From: a virus
Reading direction: 5' to 3' (one strand)
IMG/VR virus record: IMGVR_UViG_3300013014_000114
Location: 1-26,166 of that record
DNA length: 26,166 bases
This document shows, one piece after another, positions 1 to 9,194 of the stretch (position 1 is the first letter of the stretch; each line of letters opens with the position of its first letter). The notes under the pieces are model-generated. The model did not search any database and was not told the origin of the DNA. It saw nothing but the letters and a program-made list of their open reading frames with translations. Made by a program: the position numbers and the translations under genes.

Positions 1-257
1 ACTGGCGTTATGAAATCAAAAGCTGTGGCGTTGGTTCCATCTTGGCTCAATGTAACAGCTGTTGGATATAAAACAACTGAGCCATACGGGACAATTTTGC
101 TAGAAGGATAACCGTTAACGGTTTCTCTTATTTGCAATTCAACACCATCAAAGTCTGATTTATTTTGAAAAAATAAATCGACTTTTGTCAAGAAAACCGC
201 ATCGACACCTTTTTCGGGTTCATTAATAATAAAAGTTTGAGCAATTGGTTTCGTCAT
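1..257 (-). CDS. Structural protein, N-terminal 85 residues (cut by left edge)
   Basis: This open frame starts at an ATG whose first base is 257 and runs off the left edge, so only 85 residues are visible. They begin MTKPIAQTFIINEPEKGVDA and contain FLTKVDLFFQNKSD, VELQIRETVNGYP and KIVPYGSVVLYP. From memory of the families, this pattern occurs in structural or adhesin-related proteins of T4-like cyanophages and in parts of DUF4815 proteins; it looks like a compact beta domain. A late promoter box lies 23 bases upstream, so the gene probably begins its own late transcript after the DUF4815 gene. A weak GAGA-type ribosome site precedes the ATG. The context, distal to gp8 and DUF4815, suggests a peripheral baseplate or fibre component. 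The exact function is unknown. Confidence 0.7.
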   Translation of the reverse strand, partial: MTKPIAQTFIINEPEKGVDAVFLTKVDLFFQNKSDFDGVELQIRETVNGYPSSKIVPYGSVVLYPTAVTLSQDGTNATAFDFITP

Positions 258-280
258 TTATTTCTCGTTCTGTTTTATAA

Positions 281-288
281 TATTTATG
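281..288 (-). promoter_or_regulatory. T4-type late promoter box (CATAAATA)
   Basis: On the minus strand the gap 258-301 contains CATAAATA, which matches the T4 late promoter core (TATAAATA, first base variable). It ends 23 bases before the ATG of the left-edge gene and points towards it. Late T4 promoters need only this -10-like box, read by gp55 and gp33 with the sliding clamp. Support is orientation, placement in one of the few true gaps of the window, and spacing. No -35 element is needed or seen. Confidence 0.6.
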
Positions 289-301
289 TATACAAATTTA
301 A

Positions 302-3300
302 TTATTCGCCGCCGCTGCCACCGCCAGTTACATCAATGTTTATATCAATGTAATTACCTTCATCGTCTCGTGGAGCAAATCCATCGATAACTGCGAAACC
401 GCTGTCATAGGTAACATTACCAGAGCCTGGATCGGGGGCGACATACGGAACCTCGGATGGTATAATTGTACCATCACCATTTTCTCTATATTCAATATGA
501 ACAGGAGGCTGCGGATCAGAAACCCAAGTTATTTCCACCGGTGTATATTCAATTATTGGAGCTACCGGTTCCAGTACAGGCGGCTCATAAGGTGGATAAT
601 AAACGACAACAGGAGGATCCGGAAATACACATACTGTAGGTGGGACATACGGAGGCTCTGGACTTATTATTACTTCCTCTACAACCTGATAAGTTGGCTC
701 TTCCACTTTTGGGGGCTCCGGTAATGATATACTTACGTCTTCTTTTTGTTCTTCTTTTTGTTCTTCTTTTTGTTCTTGTTCTTGCTGCTCAAAAAATTCG
801 GGTGACGGAAAACCACCGCCACCAGCTGGCTGTGATGGCGTATCATCTTCAACAACCGGTTGAATTGTAATCACGTCTTCTTCAACAACCGTGATTGGTT
901 GTTTGTTTTCAACCACTACTGGTGTGATAACATTGTTGGAAACAGTGATATTTGTATTTGGGGTGACCGTAACAAAAGTGTTAGGAAGAGGTAATACAGG
1001 GGTCGGAGGATCTGGTATAACAGGAGGAGGTGGTAGTTTCACTTCCCATTCTTTTATATCAACTGTATTTTTTTGTATTGTTTGAAACTCTGTTACTTCT
1101 TGTGTAGTAGTCACAGGAGATCTTACAGTCAGATTCGTTTTACTAAACTGCACCGAAAGAGCAGAACAGAACATCACATAGCTGGCTTGTGTTGTTACAT
1201 TTTCTTGACCTAAATCCAAATTTGATATATCAGTTAGTTTGAATTCAAGAGATCCGCTTTTGAATATATTAGGTGGAATTTTGAAGACACCATAAACATT
1301 GCCAAAAGCGTCGCTATATATCTGCCCGCCCCAGTTATTATTATGAACGTAGACAGTACCGTCGTAAGCAACGTACACATAATTTCCAGCTGGAGTCTCA
1401 TAAGCGCCGCCAACTCTTGTTACTTGACCAGCATAAGGACCCATGTATAGGCAATGATTGTTTACATCAACATTGTCGAAAAAAGCATAGATCTTCGAGT
1501 TAGGTTTCATACCTCTAGCTCTAAAGAATACATCTCTAGAAGGAACGAATGTTTGTATAGAAACGTCGGAAACGTAATCGCCTGTCGAAACTGTAGATTC
1601 AGTCGATGACACTGTAAAAGTTCTACCAACACGTTTTTGTTGTTGTTCTAACGTGGTTGTGGTTGTGTTTCTAAAATTCTGAGCTGATTGCGAACTGGCA
1701 GTCAAACTAATTCGACTGTCTTGATTGACAACTTTTGCGCTCTCAATATCAGTCCAATTACCCCACTCAGTACCGAATTTAGAAGAAGATCCGCCACCAA
1801 CAAAATTGGTATAATTGTCAATACTGCCGGTGATTGTTGGTCTTTTCAAGACGTCCGGGGCTGTGATGCCAACTGGATTCATCTCCAGCACTCCACGATA
1901 ATTATACAAATTGCCTTGGATACAATTTCTGTATTTAGAAGCAAAATTTTGACCTTGATTCAAAACACTTACGAACGGAATTAAAATTAAATCGCCGTAC
2001 AATTTTGCAGAAGAAGAATTTTGGTCAAACCAAAGATCAGTCATTTTTTGATTAAACGTCGGTCTCGCTTCCGAAGCATTTCTATCGATAGAAATATTAT
2101 ACGTACCGTCGTTTGTATTACCGATTGAGTGATCTTTGAATGGGTCTACGAGAATACCGTTTTTGAATCGATTTAGACCAGTTGAATCGCTGCGAACTAA
2201 TAAAGAGTTCGTTGATTGTTCTAGAAGAGATAGCGATGTGTAATATTCTAATTTTTCAATACGTTTCGAAAGTTTGTTGATATCCGCCATCGTATAACGT
2301 TTTGTTTGGAATATCGTTGTTTGGACAGCATAGTCATAGCGATTATATTCTTTGGCTTCATCTGGAGTTAGCGAAGGATACGGAGGTATATTCGCAAAAC
2401 CGATTGTCATAGTACCCGGAACTTCATTCGGAGCTGCTGGAACTAGCGAAGGATCTCCTTCGGTTACTAAAATCTGCCCAGCTATTGTTAAAGAAATTCT
2501 GTCTTTTCTCGGGTAATAATATTGAACTCTCGAAATATAATTCGAGTCAGGTGATACCAAATAAGCCCCACCGCCACCGTATGTTTGTAGAGTTAGAGTG
2601 TTCGAAGGGTTGATTGAAGATGATGAAATGATTGTAGCATTGGAAATAGCAGTGTTCTGAGCATAGGGTCTAAAATCAATACTATCTCTCAGATCAATCG
2701 ATTCACCAATCGAAGATGTATACTGAGGTATTTCATAAATTCTAATCGTTGATGTATTCGATGTATTGACATCGTCGACGGGATAAGAAGCTGCTGTGAA
2801 GAATCCGACACCTTGTGAAGGAGAAGCAACAAAATTATCTATGGATACAAGTAAAGATGAATTTGGGGCAATAGGTCTATTCGAAACAAGATACGCCAGA
2901 CCATAGAAAGAATCTTGCTGTCCGTTTCTTATAGCAAATGAATTCGTAACGTTAAGATTTGTAGTTAGATACGTATTAGCACCAGTTTCATCAATGTAAA
3001 CAGCATTTAATTTTACAACGTCAGGAATGCCGAGGCACCAAGGACCATTGACTCCGGCATAATGTGTATTAGCCTGGATTCGTACGTAAGTAGATCTCTT
3101 TATTTGTTTGGCAATTGGAACTGTGTTAAGACGCAGAGTATTGAAATACACCGAGGATGTGAAGTCAGCATTACTGGTTTCGCCCAACGAGACAGTTGCA
3201 GTTGTTCCGGAAGTGATAGTAATATTTCTAGAAGCCGTAGAAAAATTGATAGGAACACCTGCTGGCCAAACTTTTTGATGCGAAAGACCAGATGCCGGTG

Positions 3301-5221
3301 ATCCAGAAAACACTGAATCAACAGTCATAGATGTGTCGCTAGTAACTGATATAACTCTTCTTGTGTTAGCCGAAGATAAAAAATAATCGCCGACTTGATA
3401 CTGAGACAAAAATGTCGTACCAGATCCTACGACATTTGCCGAAGTTGCATTAATAGAAACAGTACCTGTTTTTGTATTACTATAGCCATTCGCGGAAGGT
3501 ATTACGATGAACGATTTTTCTGCAGCATTCGAAAGAACTCCCGTACCATAATTAAATATCTCTGTTCCTGTACCAACAACAGCAGGTATTGTTAGAGACA
3601 TACTTCCACTGACTGCTAGAAAGCTGGAGTTAACTCTGTTTCTATACACATACTGAGCAGTTGTAGAGAATCCTTCTGGTCTTATCGCATTTTGACCGAA
3701 AGGATAGATCATCAATTCAGAATTAGAAGCTTGAACCTTGGCTACATCAACACCATTGAAATCTTTATCAAGGATAATGTCTGCTACAGCTTTTAAACCT
3801 GAATTGTAATTAATTATGCTTCTGACATCAGAAATTTTTTGACCTGGTAGCATTGTGATATTGAAAACATAAAAATCGTATACAGCATCGACACCAGGAG
3901 TTCCGGAATAATAATTAATACCACGCACATAAGCAGTGCCGATTTTCGTGTCTGCAGAATAGGATGTTGCTAAAAATGTTCTATTAGAGACAGCTGTTTT
4001 TGCTACACTGTGGAGCTCAACTTGTGTAGCATTTTTATTGTTGAAATCACCACAAAATTGTGTAACATTGAAATAATAACCAAATGTGGCTGTAACAATT
4101 TGATTATTAACAGTCGCGTAGTCAGTACCTTTTCTCAGATCAGCTGTATTGTTATTGATGTATTCGACTCTGTAACCTTTTACGTATCCGATACCAGGCG
4201 AAGCAACAATACTGTTGTATGTTGTATTAGCAACATTATTTGAGATTTTTTTTGTTGTGCTTAGGAAAAAAGGATTGACGACGTAGTCGCCGTTAGTTTC
4301 ATATGTTCTACGAGCTGACTCTTTAGCTAATGCTGCATACTGAGGATCGTTTTTAATTGATATAGGTAATCCGTTTTTGAAATCGCAAATAGAGAAAAAT
4401 GAAGTTGTGTTTGATGAAGTTGTGTTTGTTATTGAACTGGTTTCTCTTGTAACCAATACTGGAATAAGTTTCAAACGATGAGCGCCAGGCGCGTCGTAGT
4501 TTGGAGAACCAGCAGCATTATCTAAAAGGGAAGTGTCTATTTCAGACGTGATAATTTCTTCGTTTGCTTCAAATCCGACTGAAATATTATCCGGGACATT
4601 GTTATACTTAGAGACAACTAGAGTCTGAGGCGCGACACGAATGAAGAAACCTTTTTTAAATATAACACCTGAAGTTGTAGTAAAAGCGTATCCTTTACCT
4701 GCAGAATCAGCAACCGTCGCAACTACAACATTTGCAATATTAACGTTTGTAGCATTAAAAATCTGAAGTACTTCACCATTAGAAAACGCAGTTTGTTCTG
4801 AACCGTTAGCGTAAGTACCAGAGTTTAAGTACTTAAGATAAAGAGTGTTGAGGTCCGGATTATTAGATTCAAAACCCCCGTATACATTAACAATACCTGC
4901 TCTCAGACCGTTTGAATTGATAACTGATTTTCTTAAGAAATCGGTAACGTTTGAAATGGCAGAGTTGTTGGCGTAATTGTCTCTGATTTTTACGTAGTTG
5001 TAAGAATTATCAAACGTGAATCCACATCCCTCGATAACTGAGCCTTCTTTAAAAATGTGTCTACCAAACTTGTCGATCTGATCTTGCAGAATAGTCTGCA
5101 TCTGATTGAGCTCGCGCGCTTGAACAGCAGCTGCAGGACGATAAAGTACTCGATAGAAATTTTTAGTTACTCTATAGTCATCAAAATAAGGCTTGAGTGA
5201 AAGATTCGTTTCTAGTGTCAT
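302..5221 (-). CDS. DUF4815-family baseplate/virion structural protein
   Basis: A 1639-residue protein whose N-terminus (PYFDDYRVTKNFYRVLYRP, then QARELNQMQTILQDQI and HIFKEGSVIEG) is the DUF4815 signature of large structural proteins in T4-like phages. Around the middle it has YTMADINKLSKRIEKLEYY and RFKNGILVDPFKDH; later comes FFRARGMKPNSKIYAFFDNV, a motif common in cyanophage virion proteins. The last ~270 residues are unlike the rest: proline-rich (PPPPVIPDPPTP), then an EQKE-repeat acidic stretch, more proline-rich sequence, and a glycine-rich end. It follows the gp8-like gene by 9 bases with GAGGG as ribosome site, so it sits where T4 has genes 9 and 10 and is probably a peripheral wedge or fibre-attachment protein. 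The family's precise role is not established. Confidence 0.88.
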   Translation of the reverse strand: MTLETNLSLKPYFDDYRVTKNFYRVLYRPAAAVQARELNQMQTILQDQIDKFGRHIFKEGSVIEGCGFTFDNSYNYVKIRDNYANNSAISNVTDFLRKSVINSNGLRAGIVNVYGGFESNNPDLNTLYLKYLNSGTYANGSEQTAFSNGEVLQIFNATNVNIANVVVATVADSAGKGYAFTTTSGVIFKKGFFIRVAPQTLVVSKYNNVPDNISVGFEANEEIITSEIDTSLLDNAAGSPNYDAPGAHRLKLIPVLVTRETSSITNTTSSNTTSFFSICDFKNGLPISIKNDPQYAALAKESARRTYETNGDYVVNPFFLSTTKKISNNVANTTYNSIVASPGIGYVKGYRVEYINNNTADLRKGTDYATVNNQIVTATFGYYFNVTQFCGDFNNKNATQVELHSVAKTAVSNRTFLATSYSADTKIGTAYVRGINYYSGTPGVDAVYDFYVFNITMLPGQKISDVRSIINYNSGLKAVADIILDKDFNGVDVAKVQASNSELMIYPFGQNAIRPEGFSTTAQYVYRNRVNSSFLAVSGSMSLTIPAVVGTGTEIFNYGTGVLSNAAEKSFIVIPSANGYSNTKTGTVSINATSANVVGSGTTFLSQYQVGDYFLSSANTRRVISVTSDTSMTVDSVFSGSPASGLSHQKVWPAGVPINFSTASRNITITSGTTATVSLGETSNADFTSSVYFNTLRLNTVPIAKQIKRSTYVRIQANTHYAGVNGPWCLGIPDVVKLNAVYIDETGANTYLTTNLNVTNSFAIRNGQQDSFYGLAYLVSNRPIAPNSSLLVSIDNFVASPSQGVGFFTAASYPVDDVNTSNTSTIRIYEIPQYTSSIGESIDLRDSIDFRPYAQNTAISNATIISSSSINPSNTLTLQTYGGGGAYLVSPDSNYISRVQYYYPRKDRISLTIAGQILVTEGDPSLVPAAPNEVPGTMTIGFANIPPYPSLTPDEAKEYNRYDYAVQTTIFQTKRYTMADINKLSKRIEKLEYYTSLSLLEQSTNSLLVRSDSTGLNRFKNGILVDPFKDHSIGNTNDGTYNISIDRNASEARPTFNQKMTDLWFDQNSSSAKLYGDLILIPFVSVLNQGQNFASKYRNCIQGNLYNYRGVLEMNPVGITAPDVLKRPTITGSIDNYTNFVGGGSSSKFGTEWGNWTDIESAKVVNQDSRISLTASSQSAQNFRNTTTTTLEQQQKRVGRTFTVSSTESTVSTGDYVSDVSIQTFVPSRDVFFRARGMKPNSKIYAFFDNVDVNNHCLYMGPYAGQVTRVGGAYETPAGNYVYVAYDGTVYVHNNNWGGQIYSDAFGNVYGVFKIPPNIFKSGSLEFKLTDISNLDLGQENVTTQASYVMFCSALSVQFSKTNLTVRSPVTTTQEVTEFQTIQKNTVDIKEWEVKLPPPPVIPDPPTPVLPLPNTFVTVTPNTNITVSNNVITPVVVENKQPITVVEEDVITIQPVVEDDTPSQPAGGGGFPSPEFFEQQEQEQKEEQKEEQKEDVSISLPEPPKVEEPTYQVVEEVIISPEPPYVPPTVCVFPDPPVVVYYPPYEPPVLEPVAPIIEYTPVEITWVSDPQPPVHIEYRENGDGTIIPSEVPYVAPDPGSGNVTYDSGFAVIDGFAPRDDEGNYIDINIDVTGGGSGGE
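739..774 (-). repeat. Three tandem 12-bp repeats coding EQKE
   Basis: Three perfect copies of a 12-bp unit (plus strand cttctttttgtt) lie inside the DUF4815 gene and encode EQKE-EQKE-EQKE on the minus strand, flanked by a degenerate EQEQ. The result is a charged, probably flexible or helical linker between two proline-rich parts. In-frame tandem copies like this can expand and contract by slippage. Confidence 0.85.
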
Positions 5222-5230
5222 TTTGCCCTC

Positions 5231-8200
5231 TTAAAATTTTATTACCAGTTTAATTTCTTCTTTAGTAGTCGCCGAACGAGTAACTGGTGCGAAACTTTCC
5301 GAATAAATTAATTTTCCTGAATCTCTAACCAAATCTGGGTTTCTTACTAGTAAATGATTGTTGCAAATACCAGTAGCGCCTGATACTAGCCCATTGATGT
5401 TATTCGATCCAGCCTGGAAATTATTTACATCTGAAACATCATCTAAAACAAGAACAGGGAAAACATATTGACTAATAGCATTTGCTCCTGATCCATTATT
5501 TATAAAATGCGCATCACCTGTGCGGGAATCACCAAATGCTAAATTCTGGCTCACACAAGTCAATTTCAAATAAGTCGAGTTAGCAAAAATGCAAATTCCG
5601 TTAGCATTTGTGTTTGCGTCGGTTATAGTTTGCCCAGGAGCAAATGAACCGACTAGGTTAGCAAACACTAGATCTTTATCATTCGTCGAAGAAAGAACTC
5701 TACCTTTAGCAAGCGACACCTCTTGCTGGACGTATTCTCCGTTAGAAAACGCTCCTGTGTTTGAAGTAAGAGTTATTCTTGCAGTTTGATTGAAACGATC
5801 TCCGAATGAATAAGTAACGTCTTTTGTACCGTTGGCTGTATAGATACTCGAAACAGTAGCATAAGCATTTACAACACTATCATACATAATGTCACCAGCT
5901 GCAAACTGGCCAATAACATTACTCATAAAGTAAACGGTATTACTAACTTCTGAAATAACTATACCTGTCGCGCCAGAGTTTGCCTGAGTCGTTATTTCCG
6001 CAGAATTTCCAACTGGGAAATATATCGTGTTAGAAGAGATTACATTTGCTGAGGATCCAGAATAGTAAGCATAGACTGTATTGGAAATATTGAACGTTCC
6101 TTTTGCGTCCCTCAGCTGTAGGAAAGTTGAATTTCCGTAGACAACAACACCAGCAGCGTTGGTTGTAGATTGCAACACAACTTCACCTGGAGTCCAGTTA
6201 ACTGCATTACCCGAAGAGTTAACAGACAGATTAACTCGATCAAAATTAGTCAGCCCAACTCTAATATCTAAAAATTGAGGATTCTGAAGAATACCAGCTT
6301 TTCGGTAAGAACCGTATCCTAATATTCCTTGATTTTCATTTGACAGAGTGTCGAACGTAATGTCAACTCCAACGTATCTACCACCAAGCTCAGCGACGGA
6401 GTCATAACCGTGACCAAATACAGGGGAGATAATCGCTCTCGCTTTGGCGCCAACACCATAGTTCGTATTAGCGTAGATTGAGATGTTCGCTTGAGTGTAT
6501 CCGGTTCCTGGATTTACAATATCAATACCAATAATGTCGTAATTTGAATTAGCAGCTGTATTGACAACAGCAATCGCAACAGCATCTGAACCGTCTCCTG
6601 TCACCTTTACGGTTGGTCCGATTTGATACTCAGTCTGATCGTTTGGTAAAGATACCTTAGCTACCAGGGTTGCATTACCGCTAGACAAAACTGAATTGGC
6701 TGCAGTTTTAAAATTCACCGGGTAACCCAATTTGAATGTTCCATTCGGGTTGCTCAGCGTAATATTAGGGCTGCTTTGAATTGATGAGATTTTGGCGCGT
6801 TGCAGTGAAGATTCACCGCTCACATAAAATTGCGTTCCACCACTATTGGCTAGCCAAGTTCCATTCACGCCCGATAAAATAACAGTCGTTGCGTTTGCAT
6901 ATGCAATGATAGCATTGGCGCCTTGATTGACTAAGCTAATATCAGTCATATTAGCTTTCTCACCAACAGAAAAATACAAACCTGATATGTAAGAATTAGA
7001 GATAGCGACTTGAATGGAATTCAAGTTTGTGTTTGAAACATATCCATTTGATCCAGAAATTACGATAGAAACAGGCTCTGCAGCGACAGTCATTTTGTAA
7101 TGTGAATTAGCAGAAGCTGAGAAAGAATTGTCAAAAGGCTGGCTGACGATAAGAGCAGTCGTGTTTACGGTGTTAACAACTCTACGGATATTACTAGTAG
7201 TGTTTGCGCCGATACGAATGTATTCATTATTAGAATAACCATTAGCTGAGTCGTTGAGTTGCGTTCCAGAACCACGGATGATCTGATTATCACAGTACAT
7301 AATAGCTGAAGCTGTTTGTCCTTGAAGGCTGTGACCTGTTTGGTTCGCACCTTTTGTTAGAGCAATACGTGAACCAGTTGGAGAAGCTTTCAGAGCAATT
7401 ACAGTTGCGTTAGCGAATTCGACGTAATAAGTCGAACCCGAAGTAAGCCCACCAATAGCCGTATTACCAGTTGCTACTGTATAAGTTATTAGATCGTTGG
7501 CGGTATAAAAAGCTGTGGCAGAAGTTACGTTTGCGACCAAATAAGTTACGGTCGTATTACCAGCAGCTGTTCCACCAGTTGAGTTAGTGATAGCTATATT
7601 TGATACTGGAATAGTTCCCGATAAAGCAAAACCTGCGCCCGTATTCGCGATTGTAAACGTGAGACTACCACCTGTTGTGTTTGTCGTAAAAGTGACGGTG
7701 GCGTTGGTTGTTGCCGATTTAACCGTTATGATATCGTTATTGTCATACCCAAGAGCGGTTCCTCCTGACAAAGAAATATTGTCCAAACGAGTAAGATTGA
7801 TAACGTTATTTGAACCACTACCTGTGCCATTAGTTACTGCAGTATTAGAGTTGAATGTCTGTGCTACTGGAGCCGATATTGTAAGAGTTGGAGCTTTGAA
7901 ATAAGAATTACCTACTGCCGTAATATTGATAGTGGAAATCTTACCAGTGCTATTAGCCTGAGCATTAGCAGCTGCTCCAGATCCAGTACCATTAGCTGTG
8001 ATTGTTACTGTAGCGTTGGATGTATAACCAGAACCATTCGAAGTGACGAAAGCAATATTACAAGCTCCGAGATTAGCAACCGATACAGTTCCTGTTTTTA
8101 CAACTCCAGAATACGTTGTGTCGATAATAGGCAGACCGGTCTGGAAAAGCTTATCATACACATATCTCGTTACCTGCAAAACCGAAGTGTTAGCAGCCAG

Positions 8201-9142
8201 AACTTTACCGGAAGTTCCGGTGTCGGACTGTGTTACTGTTCCGCCAGTATTGAAATAACCTTGAGTGTAAAAGTAATCTACAATGTCGTAAGGTTGATCA
8301 ACGTAATAACCAGTCGCGACTGTACCCACAATATTTGCAAGATCTAATTTTATGAAAGTTTCAAATGGTGAATCAACAATAATTTGTTTCGAAACACCGT
8401 TTGATGATTGAATTTCACGAATCTGCCCTGCGCCGAATCCTGACTTCAAATAGATAGAAGAGTTTACGTAATAATTGTCGGTGTTAGAAGCTGTCTGCGG
8501 GAGCTGAACGATGTATCTGTTAACCATACTGTTTATGAAACCTGTCTCATAAACAAAGTAGCTATTACCACCATCTGTGATTCTCATCACATCGATAGAA
8601 CCTGGGCTTGTGTTCCCTCTAACCGCTGCGTTCGTACTAACAGGAACGTAATTAATTGTAGTGAATTTGGTGTTCGAATAAGAGTCGATACTATACATGT
8701 ATCTCCATACGTATCCATCCCCAGTCTTAAACGTTCCTGATGTTGACGTTAAAGTTGGCTTAACGTAGGACTGAGCTCTGTTATTGTTGTCGATACACTT
8801 GTATACTTCGTATTTGTCGGTGACTACGTAAAATATTTTGTCGTAAAGATCGGCATCATTTTGGTCATAGGCATCGTAAACGGTGTTTGTGGTCCAGTTG
8901 TGTCGAGGTATCAGACTGATTATATCTTCATCTCTTATAAGCTTACCATACAATATTTCGCTATACAAAGTTTGCTCAACCTGAGCTACAGAATTGTTCG
9001 ATGCAATCGCCACATAATCACCATTGGTACCCCAAGGTTGTGATTTCCCTACAAACAAATAGTAATTATTTTTGTTATTCTCGATATCGGAAATAAAACC
9101 ATTTGCTTGATTAATGTAATGATTGATCGTAAGTATTGCCAT
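5231..9142 (-). CDS. 8: Baseplate wedge protein, gp8-like, greatly enlarged
   Basis: 1303 residues against 334 for T4 gp8. The two ends match gp8: N-terminal LFVGKSQPWG (T4 ITFGRSEPWS), IPRHNW at 78-83 (T4 IPRRDW), VYKCID at 113-118 (T4 VYRCLD) and GDGYVWRYMYSI at 141-152 (T4 GDGYVWEYLFEI). The C-terminus has LVRDSGKLIYSE followed by EEIKLVIKF (T4 LMRHSGEMIYME and EEINILFTF). Between them about 1100 residues of Asn/Thr/Ser/Gly-rich beta-type repeats are inserted, including GSGYTSNATVTI and NPGTGYTQANISI. In T4, gp8 dimers join gp7 and gp10 in the wedge. The gene lies between gp7-like and DUF4815 genes, in T4 order, and is preceded by an exact late promoter box. The assignment is strong at the ends; the role of the insert is unknown. 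Confidence 0.87.
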   Translation of the reverse strand: MAILTINHYINQANGFISDIENNKNNYYLFVGKSQPWGTNGDYVAIASNNSVAQVEQTLYSEILYGKLIRDEDIISLIPRHNWTTNTVYDAYDQNDADLYDKIFYVVTDKYEVYKCIDNNNRAQSYVKPTLTSTSGTFKTGDGYVWRYMYSIDSYSNTKFTTINYVPVSTNAAVRGNTSPGSIDVMRITDGGNSYFVYETGFINSMVNRYIVQLPQTASNTDNYYVNSSIYLKSGFGAGQIREIQSSNGVSKQIIVDSPFETFIKLDLANIVGTVATGYYVDQPYDIVDYFYTQGYFNTGGTVTQSDTGTSGKVLAANTSVLQVTRYVYDKLFQTGLPIIDTTYSGVVKTGTVSVANLGACNIAFVTSNGSGYTSNATVTITANGTGSGAAANAQANSTGKISTINITAVGNSYFKAPTLTISAPVAQTFNSNTAVTNGTGSGSNNVINLTRLDNISLSGGTALGYDNNDIITVKSATTNATVTFTTNTTGGSLTFTIANTGAGFALSGTIPVSNIAITNSTGGTAAGNTTVTYLVANVTSATAFYTANDLITYTVATGNTAIGGLTSGSTYYVEFANATVIALKASPTGSRIALTKGANQTGHSLQGQTASAIMYCDNQIIRGSGTQLNDSANGYSNNEYIRIGANTTSNIRRVVNTVNTTALIVSQPFDNSFSASANSHYKMTVAAEPVSIVISGSNGYVSNTNLNSIQVAISNSYISGLYFSVGEKANMTDISLVNQGANAIIAYANATTVILSGVNGTWLANSGGTQFYVSGESSLQRAKISSIQSSPNITLSNPNGTFKLGYPVNFKTAANSVLSSGNATLVAKVSLPNDQTEYQIGPTVKVTGDGSDAVAIAVVNTAANSNYDIIGIDIVNPGTGYTQANISIYANTNYGVGAKARAIISPVFGHGYDSVAELGGRYVGVDITFDTLSNENQGILGYGSYRKAGILQNPQFLDIRVGLTNFDRVNLSVNSSGNAVNWTPGEVVLQSTTNAAGVVVYGNSTFLQLRDAKGTFNISNTVYAYYSGSSANVISSNTIYFPVGNSAEITTQANSGATGIVISEVSNTVYFMSNVIGQFAAGDIMYDSVVNAYATVSSIYTANGTKDVTYSFGDRFNQTARITLTSNTGAFSNGEYVQQEVSLAKGRVLSSTNDKDLVFANLVGSFAPGQTITDANTNANGICIFANSTYLKLTCVSQNLAFGDSRTGDAHFINNGSGANAISQYVFPVLVLDDVSDVNNFQAGSNNINGLVSGATGICNNHLLVRNPDLVRDSGKLIYSESFAPVTRSATTKEEIKLVIKF

Positions 9143-9166
9143 CAGTTCACCCAGCTGCCTTTTTAC

Positions 9167-9174
9167 TATTTATA
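9167..9174 (-). promoter_or_regulatory. T4-type late promoter box (TATAAATA)
   Basis: The 52-base gap between the gp7-like and gp8-like genes holds an exact TATAAATA on the minus strand, 24 bases before the gp8-like ATG. This is the T4 late promoter consensus in the right orientation and at a sensible spacing. It would start a transcript for the gp8-like, DUF4815 and possibly further genes. Exact matches also occur inside genes (minus strand 5497-5504 and 15394-15401), so the motif alone is weak evidence; the position in a gap is what counts. Confidence 0.65.
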
Positions 9175-9194
9175 TGATTTTTACGATTGTTTTT

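Noticed and set aside
5497-5504. Exact TATAAATA on the minus strand inside the gp8-like gene (also 15394-15401 minus, 19806-19813 plus)
   Set aside because: They lie within coding sequence far from a downstream start. A few chance matches are expected in AT-rich DNA of this length, so they are not called promoters.
9143-9194. Terminator in the T-rich gap before the gp8-like gene
   Set aside because: T runs are present, but no inverted repeat next to them was found; only the promoter box is supported.
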